Of a stretch of 64,000 bases of DNA, positions 8,205 to 16,639 are shown piece after piece (the first letter of the stretch is position 1; each line of letters starts with the position of its first letter). Origin of the DNA: DASQDN01 sp963825845 (lineage in GTDB: Bacteria > Acidobacteriota > Terriglobia > Bryobacterales > Bryobacteraceae); contig CAWGVL010000020.1 of NCBI GenBank assembly GCA_963825845.1, positions 62,001 through 126,000 on the forward strand, written 5' to 3'. The position numbers and the translations under genes are program-made. The notes under the pieces are model-generated. The model made no database searches. It was not told the origin of the DNA and saw only the letters and a program-made list of their open reading frames with translations.

Positions 8205-10073
8205 TTAGGCAACGCTGGTTTGAATCTCCGATTTCAGGTGTTGCTCACGGAACCACGTTTCGAGGACGTAGCAGTACCAGAGTTGGTTGCTCGCGACTCC
8301 AATCCGTTCCGCGCGGGCGAGTTCGGCAAGCAGAGACTCACCGCGTATCCAGCCTTGCTCGGCCAGATGAGACGTTCTGAAAGTCTCCTCGACGGTCGCT
8401 TTCCATTTACCGGTCATCCAACGCAAGACTGGGATACTGAATCCGCGCTTGGAACCGGTGGCGACACTCTCGCCGATGCGTCGTCGTGCGATTTCACGCA
8501 AGATAGCCTTCAGTCTACCTTTGTGCATGCGGACACCGTATGGCAGAGTGGCGGCGTATGTCCAGAGTTCGTGATCAAGAAACGGCGATCGGGCTTCAAG
8601 CCCGTAATGCATCGTCGCTCCGTCTACTTTTGTGAGATATTCACCGCGGAAACGATAATTATGCTCGTAATCCAGGTAATCGTCGAAGACGTGGCGCCCT
8701 CCTTCTGATGACCAGGCCATCTCGCGTTCGGGTAATTGCGCGCCGGCGAGCCGGTCTCCGAAGATACTATGGCGTGAATAAAACGAAAGCCCGTCGGGAG
8801 CCTGAACGACGGCTCCCAGACCTCCCGCCGCATAGTCGAGGAAATGGACCGGGCGCCGCAGTCCATTGATGCTCGCCGGTACGCGTCGTGCTGTATACCA
8901 GGCTCTCGCCGCTGATGCGGGAAGGAATTGTGCCAAACGCTGAGCCTGCCAGAGATGCTTATGGCCTGGATACCCAAGAAACACATCATCACCGCCGTCG
9001 CCTGTAAGTAGAACAGTTGCCGATTTCTTCACCGCTTTCGCGACGCTGAGCATACCCAATGCCGAGGAGCACGCGAACGGTTCTCCGTAGGCCGAAACCA
9101 GTTCTGCTACCGGCGGCGCTGCATCGGGCGAAAGCGGGATAATCTCGTGGCGAAGGCCGAGTTTCCGCGCTATCGCCATAGCGTCGCTGGTTTCATCTAC
9201 CGGGTGTCCAGGAGTGCCCACTGTAAATGCAGTGATGTCAGCTCCATGGCGTGTGACGGCCCAACAGACCAGACTGGAATCGACGCCACCGCTCAGCAGA
9301 GAGCCAATCGGTACATCGGCATGCAGCCGGATGCGGGTCGCCTCCAGCAGCAGTTCCTCTGTGCGTTCAACCGCTTCTTCGAACGGCACGGGACCGCCAG
9401 GAGTAGGACGTGCCCAGTATCTTCGCGTCGACACTCGACCATTCGACCATTCAAGAATGTGAGCGGCAGGTACCTTCGCAATATGTTGATAGATGCTCCG
9501 GTTGTCTGTGACAAAGCCATATTCGAGAAACTCGATGACCGCTCGAGGATCGATAGCTCCACCAATGCCGGCCAATTTCAGAGCTCGGACCGAGGAAGCA
9601 AAGGCAATGCGGTCTCCTCTCGTGGAATAAACAAGGGGCTTTACACCCAGGCGATCGCGTACCAGAAAAAGCTTGCCAAGCCGGTCATCCCACAATCCGA
9701 ACGCAAACATGCCGCGAAGGCGGCCCACCAGACTGTCTATGCCCCATTCTGAATAACCGTGTACGAGGACTTCGGTATCACTCTCACTATGAAATTGATA
9801 TCCGCGACTCTCTAGATCAGCCCGAAGCGCACGGAAGTTATAGATTGCTCCGTTAAAGACTACGCCGGCGTGGCCGTCGGGCGTTAGCATCGGCTGCCTG
9901 CCACAGTCAGACAGATCGAAAATAGAAAGCCGCCGGTGTCCTAACGCCGCGTGATCCCAAACTTCGATGTCCTCGGCGTCGGGCCCACGACGCGACATTT
10001 CGGACAACATCGGACCGAGCAAGTGCCGGCCCTGTGCGCGCGTTGTACCGATTACTCCAGCTATGCCACACAT
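8205..10073 (-). CDS. asnB: Asparagine synthase-like glutamine amidotransferase (second copy)
   Basis: 622 residues with the same two-domain layout as the copy at 4830: Cys2 in MCGIAGVIG, LGHRRLSIFDLS, SDTEVLVHGYSEWG, then P-loop SGGVDSS at residues 261-267 and LLTGDGGDDVFLGYPGHKHL. One glutaminase motif reads FNGAIYN where the usual form is YNGEIYN, a natural variant in this family. The two copies are divergent and not a recent duplication. Together with the ligase between them they suggest at least two amidation steps, or use of different acceptors, in the polysaccharide. First gene of the minus-strand block; the upstream promoter lies in 10074-10180. Confidence 0.9.
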   Translation of the reverse strand: MCGIAGVIGTTRAQGRHLLGPMLSEMSRRGPDAEDIEVWDHAALGHRRLSIFDLSDCGRQPMLTPDGHAGVVFNGAIYNFRALRADLESRGYQFHSESDTEVLVHGYSEWGIDSLVGRLRGMFAFGLWDDRLGKLFLVRDRLGVKPLVYSTRGDRIAFASSVRALKLAGIGGAIDPRAVIEFLEYGFVTDNRSIYQHIAKVPAAHILEWSNGRVSTRRYWARPTPGGPVPFEEAVERTEELLLEATRIRLHADVPIGSLLSGGVDSSLVCWAVTRHGADITAFTVGTPGHPVDETSDAMAIARKLGLRHEIIPLSPDAAPPVAELVSAYGEPFACSSALGMLSVAKAVKKSATVLLTGDGGDDVFLGYPGHKHLWQAQRLAQFLPASAARAWYTARRVPASINGLRRPVHFLDYAAGGLGAVVQAPDGLSFYSRHSIFGDRLAGAQLPEREMAWSSEGGRHVFDDYLDYEHNYRFRGEYLTKVDGATMHYGLEARSPFLDHELWTYAATLPYGVRMHKGRLKAILREIARRRIGESVATGSKRGFSIPVLRWMTGKWKATVEETFRTSHLAEQGWIRGESLLAELARAERIGVASNQLWYCYVLETWFREQHLKSEIQTSVA

Positions 10074-10179
10074 GTCATCCGGATGATAGTGTAAGCCTCA
10101 AATGCTCACCCATTCAACTATCCTTGTCAGGTAACTGTAATGGTACCGAAAGGCTACGGACACATTACATCTTGAGGAA

Positions 10180-10793
10180 TGCCGGTGCTCATGTACGGCG
10201 GTTGCGCCCATTCCGCCGAGCCATTTGTATCAAGAAACGAGATGCTCGGGACGCCTTCTGCGGTGACTTCTAACGAAAGGCGTTTTTCGTCCCTTGCCAT
10301 CAATCAACGAAACGCTGGCAAGTCCTCCATCAGTTCGACCCAGCAGATTCGGCGACTGTTGTCGCTAACGGCCAAACCGATCCGTACGTCGTCTACGCCG
10401 GCTAATTGAAGGATTTGATTCTCTCCGTATTGTCGAACGAAAGGCTGTCTCCGGAGTCCACAACCTGCCCCATCTCATTCTTCCTGCCGCCAAAGATCAG
10501 ACGCCGTTTTCCGACCCCTCATCGTTGTAGAAGATCATACCGGCCTGTGGCCTGTCGACTTTCGGCTGCTCCGTGCCTTGACGATCACGCCTGGAAGTCG
10601 GGTGCGATTTGAGATCACCATTCGAAGAGTTCCGTTTTGGCTCGCCGATGTTGATCCTTTGCGTGGTGATCGCGTGGGGCTCACTTGGGCCGCCCTTGCT
10701 TGGCCGCATTATTCCACACCGCAATTGCAACGAAACTGCTCAAGATCGCAGAGTAGACTGCTAAGGCCGTCTGCGTCTTCGGCGACATTAAAA
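10180..10793 (-). pseudogene. Decayed copy of a conserved acidobacterial protein ('RPQAGMIFYND' family)
   Basis: A good ribosome-binding site (GAGGAG) precedes an ATG near 10793 that opens MSPKTQTALAVYSAILSS, an N-terminal membrane anchor, but the frame stops after about 35 codons. In the other frames, in order, one finds TQRINIGEP, TLRMVISNRTRLPGVIVK, EQPKVDRPQAGMIFYNDEG, GLIFGGRKNEMGQVVDSGDS, VQLAGVDD-like text, then RRI and EVTAEGVPSISFLDTNG. These are consecutive pieces of one protein I recognise as widespread in Solibacter-like genomes (function unknown). At least four frameshifts are needed to join them, so this is a true pseudogene rather than a single read error. Confidence 0.65.
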
Positions 10794-10869
10794 TCTCCTC
10801 TATTCTCTATACCGAATTCGATTCAACCTAGTCGGGCGTGACTTGCCGTTTTTCGACGTGGCTTCTGTC

Positions 10870-10905
10870 AATAGGACATTTCTCATTGGCACAAAATAGG
10901 ACATT
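10870..10905. repeat. Two direct AATAGGACATT repeats (possible insertion-sequence end)
   Basis: AATAGGACATT occurs at 10870-10880 and again at 10895-10905, each followed by a pyrimidine-rich CTC. Repeated TAGGACAT-like boxes spaced by about 25 bp are typical of the terminal regions of IS21-type elements. No transposase gene or matching opposite end was found nearby, so this may be a solo end left by a lost element. Confidence 0.3.
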
Positions 10906-11020
10906 CTCACGTGGCCCTGACAGCTCGCAACATTCCCTTGACCGCCCCCCTAAACATCTGTCAAAATATGCCCACACTTTTCGACGAGGTCCTATCTCTT
11001 CGACTGACCTTAAGGGGGTA

Positions 11021-11290
11021 ATGCGATGTCAGTTCGCGTTGCTGCGGTTTGGGTACTCTGTTGTTCCTCTAGTCGTTCTTAGCGCCTGCCCAGGATACGC
11101 GGGGCAAAGTGCAAGGTCTCGTAAGCGATCCGAGCAGCGCTGTCGTTGCCGGCGCTACCGTCACTCTCCGAAACGAAAATACAGGCGTTCAGGCGCACAA
11201 AGTCACCGACGAGTACGGTAAGTAGTTGTTCGACTATGTGCTGCCGGGCGACTACACCGTCTCCGTCGAGCTGAGTGGCTTCACGTGCCA
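11021..11290 (+). pseudogene. Remnant of an Oar-like TonB-dependent receptor (N-terminus)
   Basis: ATG 11021, preceded by AGGGGG, opens a signal-peptide-like sequence (FGYSVVPLVVLSACPGYAGQ). After a frameshift the next frame reads KVQGLVSDPSSAVVAGATVT, LRNENTGVQAHKVTDEYG, then a TAG stop at 11223-11225, then LFDYVLPGDYTVSVELSGFT. This is the carboxypeptidase-regulatory-like domain that starts the large Oar/TonB-dependent receptors abundant in Acidobacteriota. The rest of the roughly 1000-residue receptor is absent. One frameshift, one in-frame stop and a massive truncation make it a clear pseudogene. Confidence 0.7.
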
Positions 11291-11488
11291 CATGCCCGCT
11301 TTAAAGCTGGATGAGAATCTGAGATTCGCGAATCACTGGATCGGCGTTTTCGGGGAAAGGACAAACTCTGCGGCCAGTGAGGTGATTAAACAGGCCCTTG
11401 GTGGGCTTTTCTTTAATTCCGACGCCGCGTCGTACGTAAGAACTACAGCCATGATCTACAACGTCACACCTGCGTTACGATCAGAATT

Positions 11489-11801
11489 GTGGCAGCGAAG
11501 AGTCGCGTCCTGAAGACAGTAAATGAAGAGGCTGACATCTCGTGCCGTGTGGGGCGAGCTAAGCTCCGCGAGGAAGTTTGGCAGGACTCGGCAGGAAAGA
11601 TTGTGCGTTACAACTTAGCCTTCATCAATCACTTCATATACCGCGGTGATACGGACGTGTTCTTGGTTACGACGTGGCGCATGGGTATCATCACCGGCAC
11701 TTTATGGGGAAGTCGAAGAGATAAATGTTCCTGGTTACGAGAAGCTGTCGGAGCGATTCTCCCGAGAAGTCGCTGCATTGCGTAAGAAGGAAACAATATG
11801 A
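11489..11801 (+). pseudogene. TumE-type toxin (DUF6516 family), frameshifted
   Basis: Three successive frames together give one DUF6516/TumE-like protein: RAKLREEVWQDSAGKIVRYN and LAFINHFIYRGDTDVF in the first, LGYDVAHGYHHRHFMG in the second (from about 11662), and GEVEEINVPGYEKLSERFSREVAALRKKE in the third (from about 11709), ending at TGA 11799-11801. The GYD...GYHHRHF motif is the family signature. Family members are toxins paired with an HTH antitoxin encoded just downstream, exactly as here. Two single-base shifts inactivate it as written. Confidence 0.6.
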
Positions 11802-11822
11802 ACAGGCTCAGAATTCACGGAG

Positions 11823-12155
11823 ATGGATTTGAAGGTTTTCGGAAGCGCTCCTTTGGAGCGGGCCAAAAAGCTGGATCGTGGAGAACTGCTCGAACCAGAG
11901 AAGATCCTCACCTTTGAGAACGCCTTTAAAACGCTCACGCGGGCAAGAATCGGTGTGTATCGGAAAGTGAAGGAGAAGGAAATCAGTATCACGGCACTCG
12001 CTGACAGCCTCAACCGCCCTCGCGAGGCGGTCAGTCGCGATGTGACGGCCCTGCATTCTGTCGGGCTTGTAAAGCTACGACGCGTATCCAATCCGGGTCA
12101 CGGTCGCGTTGTGATGGTTTCGCCTGTTGCGAAGAAGATTGTTATTGAGCTTTAA
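11823..12155 (+). CDS. TumA-type HTH antitoxin / transcriptional regulator
   Basis: 110 residues: a winged-helix protein with ENAFKTLTRARIGVYRKVKE, ISITALADSLNRPREAVSRD and VTALHSVGLVKLRRVSNPG, the helix-turn-helix and wing of MarR-like antitoxins that accompany DUF6516 toxins. The family usually starts 'MxRLxIH...'. Such a start exists at ATG 11798 (MNRLRIHGD), overlapping the toxin stop as ATGA, but in a different frame, so a single-base insertion between 11798 and 11823 probably truncates the N-terminus. The body of the protein is intact and may still be made from ATG 11823. Confidence 0.6.
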   Translation: MDLKVFGSAPLERAKKLDRGELLEPEKILTFENAFKTLTRARIGVYRKVKEKEISITALADSLNRPREAVSRDVTALHSVGLVKLRRVSNPGHGRVVMVSPVAKKIVIEL

Positions 12156-12857
12156 ACTGCAAATAGCCAGCGCGGATTAGCTCGCGAAGCGAATACAGTA
12201 TTTGCCAACTATTCGGGATATCCGGAGAATCTCTCTAATAGTCCCCTGCTTGCAAATCTTCGGACCAAAGGTACCCTTATCCCCTAATCGGTCAGTACGC
12301 GATTCGACTGCTGGAATTCCCGGATCTCGGGATTCGGGGAAGCGTGTCCGTTTAGCCTGGTACTGTCAATCGCATGCAGACGTAGGCCATGCTGCCTGCG
12401 CCAGAATAGGCCTCATTTAGTTCGGCTGGAATGAGCCTTCGCCTTCGATACCCGAGCCGTTGCACTACGGGCAATCAAAAGGCCCTGTAAAATGGCTGCA
12501 ATCGCCGTAGCCTTACAAGCAGCCTGTGTGTAGTGCCGTCACCTGTCGGGATTCCTCGACAGCGTGGCGGGGCGTATCCAATGTCGCTTGCCCGCGACTG
12601 TGGCACAGCTCAGATAGCTCATGCCAAAGGTGGCACAGTTAAGATCAGCATCGTGGATGCATTGACTCATCCGCCGTGCCGCTTCTCAGGCATCAATTCC
12701 TCGTGGATCGCTGGTCGGATGTGGACGACCGGAAGACGATCCGGAGTTGGCTACGAACTGGACGAGTTCCCGAATGAAAGCCATAGCGGAAACCCGCCAA
12801 TGTCACCCAATTTGCTGAAATATCTGCAAAGATGCCTTCACCTCATAGCAGACTCCG
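12156..12857. other. Gene-poor stretch of about 700 bp
   Basis: No convincing gene on either strand. A pair of GTGGCACAG boxes about 30 bp apart (near 12600 and 12630) resembles the repeated boxes at ends of IS21-type elements. A short frame reading DRKTIRSWLRTGRVPE near 12730 looks helix-turn-helix-like but is too short to name. It is probably more eroded mobile or accessory DNA between the TumA gene and the 3' end of the lysyl-oxidase-like gene. Confidence 0.4.
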
Positions 12858-15800
12858 CTATGGCGCCACTTCGCAAATGCTCAAGTTGTACTTGTCTGCG
12901 GTCGGCGCCGTGTCATTGATAGTGACGCTGGTCCCGCTGACCGGGGTGGGGCTGCTTTGTCTCTGTACCCAATAGGTATCCCCAACCGGAGGCATGTACT
13001 GGTGCACGAGTGTTTGACCCGGCCCGAGACTCCGCGCAATGGGCCGATCAAAATCGTTTCCTACGCCAATCACCAACGAGTTGTTTCGGGTAGTCACCAG
13101 CGTCGCGGTAGGGGCGCCGGACGCGCCGCTTCCCCTACCGATCGCGCCGATCGCCCCTGAACCATTGCTGCCGGACGTATTAACGCCTCTAAAACTCATC
13201 ACGGTGATCGAGGACGATACGCTCTGCGAAACGGCGGCGGTGACAGTCACGTTATTCAGCGCCGAAGGCGAGAATGCGCGCCAGATTTCCGCCGTTCCGG
13301 GCGCCGTATTCGTCCTCACCACCAGTACCCAAGTCAATCCCGCGCCGGTCACGTTCGTCACTACCGTGTTGCTTCCCGAAACGTAATCAGTCGCGATAAA
13401 AGCGAGCAGCAACTCGTTTCCCGACGTCGTAGAAAACGGGGTGGTACTGATAGTAGGCCTGGCGGTTGAGCCATCGCCCCATACCGTGGTGTCAATTGAA
13501 ATCGAAGTTGGCGGTGGAGGTGAATTAGCGGCGAAATTCACGCCCCCGATGTTGCCATTGTTGACGGTCAACGAGCTACTTACCGGAGCGAACGTAAGTC
13601 CGGCTTTACTCGGCGTTACTATGTAGGACCCATTGGTCAGGCCAGTGAAACTATAGTTGCCCAAACTGTTCGTCGTGGCTACTGCGCTTGCTGCTCCGCT
13701 GAGAGTCACAGTCACGCCGGTTCCTGCCGGCAAGGGCGTGATTGTTCCCGAAATGGTCCATGTCGATACCGCAGTCGCGGTGAAGCTGGGAACGGTCGCA
13801 TTTCCGTTGTTTATCACTACCGCCTGACTTCCCGGACTGAAGGAGAAGCCAGTCTTACTCGGCGTTACTGTGTAGGACCCATTGGTCAGGCCAGTGAAAC
13901 TATAGCTGCCCGAACTGTTCGTCGTGGCTACTGCGCTTGCTGTTCCGCTGAGAGTCACAGTCACGCCGGTTCCTGCCGGCAAGGGAGTGATCGTTCCCGA
14001 AATGGTCCATGACTCGGTAGCGCGTGTGGCTACGATCTCAACGGCGGCATAGTTCCACTGATCATTGGTTGGCGCGTCATCGTGAATGGTGACAATACCG
14101 TCGGCTGCCGATGGCATTGCGGTGGACTGAACCCAGAAAGTGTCGCCGACTTGCGTGTCCACCCGCTGATGAACCAGCGTCTGCCCGCTGACCGGTGTCC
14201 TGGTGACCGCATGATCCCAGTCGTTGCCTACCGCAAATACCCAATTCCCCCCTTCGATGCCCGGAAGATAAATATCGGGTGGACCAGTGGGCGCGCTGGC
14301 ACGGCCCACGATGCCCGTTCCCGCCGCGTTGGTAAATGCAATTACCGTTAAGGATCCGTGATAGCTACCGCCCGATCCCGTTTGGGCTGTTACGGTCACA
14401 GCGGAGAGCACGCCCGTCGCTCTTGCCGCCCAGATTTCCGCCGTGCCCGGCTGGATATTGCTGCGTTGTACAAGGCTCCAGGTCAGCCCGGCGCCGCTCA
14501 CCGTTGCCGTTTGTGGCAAATTCGACGGACCATCGTAACCCACAAAAGCGACGAGGAGGTCTCCCGGGATCGAAGTGGAAAAGGATGGTGTCGTCATAGT
14601 GCCCTGCCCATCGGCGAAAACCGTGACATCTTTTCCAATCAGGTTCGGAGGATGTGAATTATCCACGGTAACGGATACCGGCGTGGCATGTCCGATGTTG
14701 CCGGCAGTGTCGACCGCGTCCGCAGTAAGCACGTGAATTCCACCTGTTGTCGATTTGGTGTTCCACGGAATGGTGTATGGGGGTGCGGTTACAGGTGCGC
14801 CCACAGGTGCGTTGTCCACGTAGAACGTAACGCTCACGCCGCTTTGATTGTCGGTCGCCGTCGCGGCGATTGCGATGGTTCCGGCTATCGTCGACCCATT
14901 AACAGGGTTGGTTAACTGCACTGTTGGGGGTGTGATGTCGGGAGGAGGAGGCGCTGCCGGTACGATCTCAACGGCAACCAGGTTCCATCGGTCGAGCGTA
15001 GGTCCAATGTCGCTGATGGTGACAGATGTGCCTGCGCTGACGACGACGGGGGCCGGTTGCGATTGTATCCAGAAGGTATTCGCGGCAGAGGCATCCGTCC
15101 ACTGGTGCAGCATTGTTTGCCCCGTGATACGAGGAGTAGCGGCGTCCCAATCGTTCCCGACGCCAAATGTCCATGAACCCGGCTGCGTGGAGATCAACGA
15201 GACTTGCGGGGAACCACTGGGCGCCGAGTTGGCCGCCGACGCTCCGACCCCGAGAGCCCCGGTGAAAACCACGACTGTGAGAGACTGATCGAAGTTCGCG
15301 TTTGTCAGAGTCGAAGTAATTGTTGCGCCCGACAACACACTCGCTGCTTTGGCGCTCCATACCTCGGCCGTCCCATTCTGCGCATTGCTGCGCCGAACGA
15401 GCGTCCAGATAAGCCCAGCTCCGCTCACCGTCGCCGCCTGCACCGGAGTCGCCGGCCCTCCAGCGGCAACAAAGGCGATCAGTACTGTATTTGTGGTGGT
15501 GGTCGTCACCGGCACGCTGACCGTCCCGTGACCGTCAAACGATATACTGCTGTCGATCTTAAGTAATCCTGGGTTGCCTGGCGAGATGCCATTGGCTACT
15601 GTCACGGTTGTCACGGCTGAAGTGTTCGTACGGCCGTTCGAATCCGTAGTTTGCGCCGCGAGCCAATGCGTCCCGTTTGGAACGCCTGTTGTATCCCAGG
15701 AAGTGCTTCCAGCCGGGGCAACATTTCCTAGCGGCTGACCATCAATCAGGAACTGGATGCCAGCTCCGCTCGAAGTGGATGCGACGAGAGTTACGATGCC

Positions 15801-16592
15801 CAAAAGACTCGCGCCGTTTGAAGGCGACGTGATCGCAACCGTGGGTGGTGAAGGTAACATCGGAACGACACTCTGCAACACCTGCACGATATTTCCAACA
15901 ATACTGATCTTCACGTCAGTCTCGTTATTACTTTCGTCGCTTTCGGCTAGGTAGTTGTACGGGTCTACGATGGCCCGAAACCAATAAGTTCCGTCGGGCA
16001 GCCCATCGATGGGTATGGATTGACCAGGGTCGGTTCGGTCGTATTCATCCACCGCTCCGATGGAGAGTCCGCGCAAGGAGGTCGGGTCTGAGCACGAGCC
16101 CCAGTTACCGAATGCTCCTGCATTCGGGAGCGTTGAATCGTAGAGAAATGAGTCGACTATACAAAAGCCATTCTTAGGGCTTATCGCTACAGGCGCGCCG
16201 GTCCCACCATCGGCAGCGACCGTATAAAGCCCGAACGCTGTGAGAGGAAAGTGAAAATGCCCATGGGCCGCATGAAACTCGAAAGCGCCTGCAACCGGAA
16301 TCGTCTGGGCGATTGACCAGGTGGATCCGCTAAGAGTGTATAGGTATTGACGTCCTTGATAGTTGCCAACAGCCGAGTTATAGAACGGCTGAATCGCCAG
16401 TGGCGCGGCTCCTCCGTTGAATGTATCGTGCGTGTAGCGCAACTCTCGGCCGGTTGGCGTCTGTGCAATTGAGAATCTGTCGGTCGGAACGATGACCCGA
16501 AGGTCAGGGTATCTAACCTGGGCGATTGCGGGACTTATCGCCGCCAGCAATACCACGGCCCTCGCGCTCCTCCGCCAAAAACGTTTCTGCAT
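12858..16592 (-). CDS. Large secreted protein with lysyl-oxidase-like domain and repeat modules
   Basis: Start chosen at ATG 16592 because GGAGGAG lies just upstream and a signal peptide follows (residues 1-24). This gives 1244 residues. Residues about 30-232 match the lysyl oxidase fold: copper-ligand cluster HAAHGHFH (His107, 110, 112, 114), Lys140 in SPKNGFC and Tyr184 in VDEY. These occupy the positions of the Lys and Tyr that form the lysyl tyrosylquinone cofactor in animal LOX, and the closing ESDESNNE block is also present. It continues with an Ig-like domain, three copies of a roughly 190-residue module ending 'VGNDWD...FWVQS...VEI', another Ig-like domain, and two carboxypeptidase-regulatory-like repeats. 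No sortase or PEP-CTERM anchor. Predicted extracellular, possibly cross-linking amines in matrix proteins. Confidence 0.8.
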   Translation of the reverse strand: MQKRFWRRSARAVVLLAAISPAIAQVRYPDLRVIVPTDRFSIAQTPTGRELRYTHDTFNGGAAPLAIQPFYNSAVGNYQGRQYLYTLSGSTWSIAQTIPVAGAFEFHAAHGHFHFPLTAFGLYTVAADGGTGAPVAISPKNGFCIVDSFLYDSTLPNAGAFGNWGSCSDPTSLRGLSIGAVDEYDRTDPGQSIPIDGLPDGTYWFRAIVDPYNYLAESDESNNETDVKISIVGNIVQVLQSVVPMLPSPPTVAITSPSNGASLLGIVTLVASTSSGAGIQFLIDGQPLGNVAPAGSTSWDTTGVPNGTHWLAAQTTDSNGRTNTSAVTTVTVANGISPGNPGLLKIDSSISFDGHGTVSVPVTTTTTNTVLIAFVAAGGPATPVQAATVSGAGLIWTLVRRSNAQNGTAEVWSAKAASVLSGATITSTLTNANFDQSLTVVVFTGALGVGASAANSAPSGSPQVSLISTQPGSWTFGVGNDWDAATPRITGQTMLHQWTDASAANTFWIQSQPAPVVVSAGTSVTISDIGPTLDRWNLVAVEIVPAAPPPPDITPPTVQLTNPVNGSTIAGTIAIAATATDNQSGVSVTFYVDNAPVGAPVTAPPYTIPWNTKSTTGGIHVLTADAVDTAGNIGHATPVSVTVDNSHPPNLIGKDVTVFADGQGTMTTPSFSTSIPGDLLVAFVGYDGPSNLPQTATVSGAGLTWSLVQRSNIQPGTAEIWAARATGVLSAVTVTAQTGSGGSYHGSLTVIAFTNAAGTGIVGRASAPTGPPDIYLPGIEGGNWVFAVGNDWDHAVTRTPVSGQTLVHQRVDTQVGDTFWVQSTAMPSAADGIVTIHDDAPTNDQWNYAAVEIVATRATESWTISGTITPLPAGTGVTVTLSGTASAVATTNSSGSYSFTGLTNGSYTVTPSKTGFSFSPGSQAVVINNGNATVPSFTATAVSTWTISGTITPLPAGTGVTVTLSGAASAVATTNSLGNYSFTGLTNGSYIVTPSKAGLTFAPVSSSLTVNNGNIGGVNFAANSPPPPTSISIDTTVWGDGSTARPTISTTPFSTTSGNELLLAFIATDYVSGSNTVVTNVTGAGLTWVLVVRTNTAPGTAEIWRAFSPSALNNVTVTAAVSQSVSSSITVMSFRGVNTSGSNGSGAIGAIGRGSGASGAPTATLVTTRNNSLVIGVGNDFDRPIARSLGPGQTLVHQYMPPVGDTYWVQRQSSPTPVSGTSVTINDTAPTADKYNLSICEVAP
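13609..14011. repeat. Tandem near-identical repeat of about 154 bp (period 249 bp) inside the secreted protein gene
   Basis: Positions about 13609-13762 and 13858-14011 are almost identical. They encode the shared part of the two adjacent carboxypeptidase-regulatory-like domains (SGTITPLPAGTGVTVTLSG and NYSFTGLTNGSYIVTPSK). The identity at DNA level implies recent duplication or gene conversion, and the repeat could change in copy number by recombination. Confidence 0.75.
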
Positions 16593-16639
16593 AGCTCCTC
16601 CTCGAACCCAACTGTTGGTAAGCATGTTTGGAATGCGTG

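Noticed and set aside
12533..12919. 128-codon plus-strand frame
   Set aside because: No start signal or recognisable domain, overlaps the 3' end of the intact secreted protein gene, and has Cys/Ser/Pro-biased composition.
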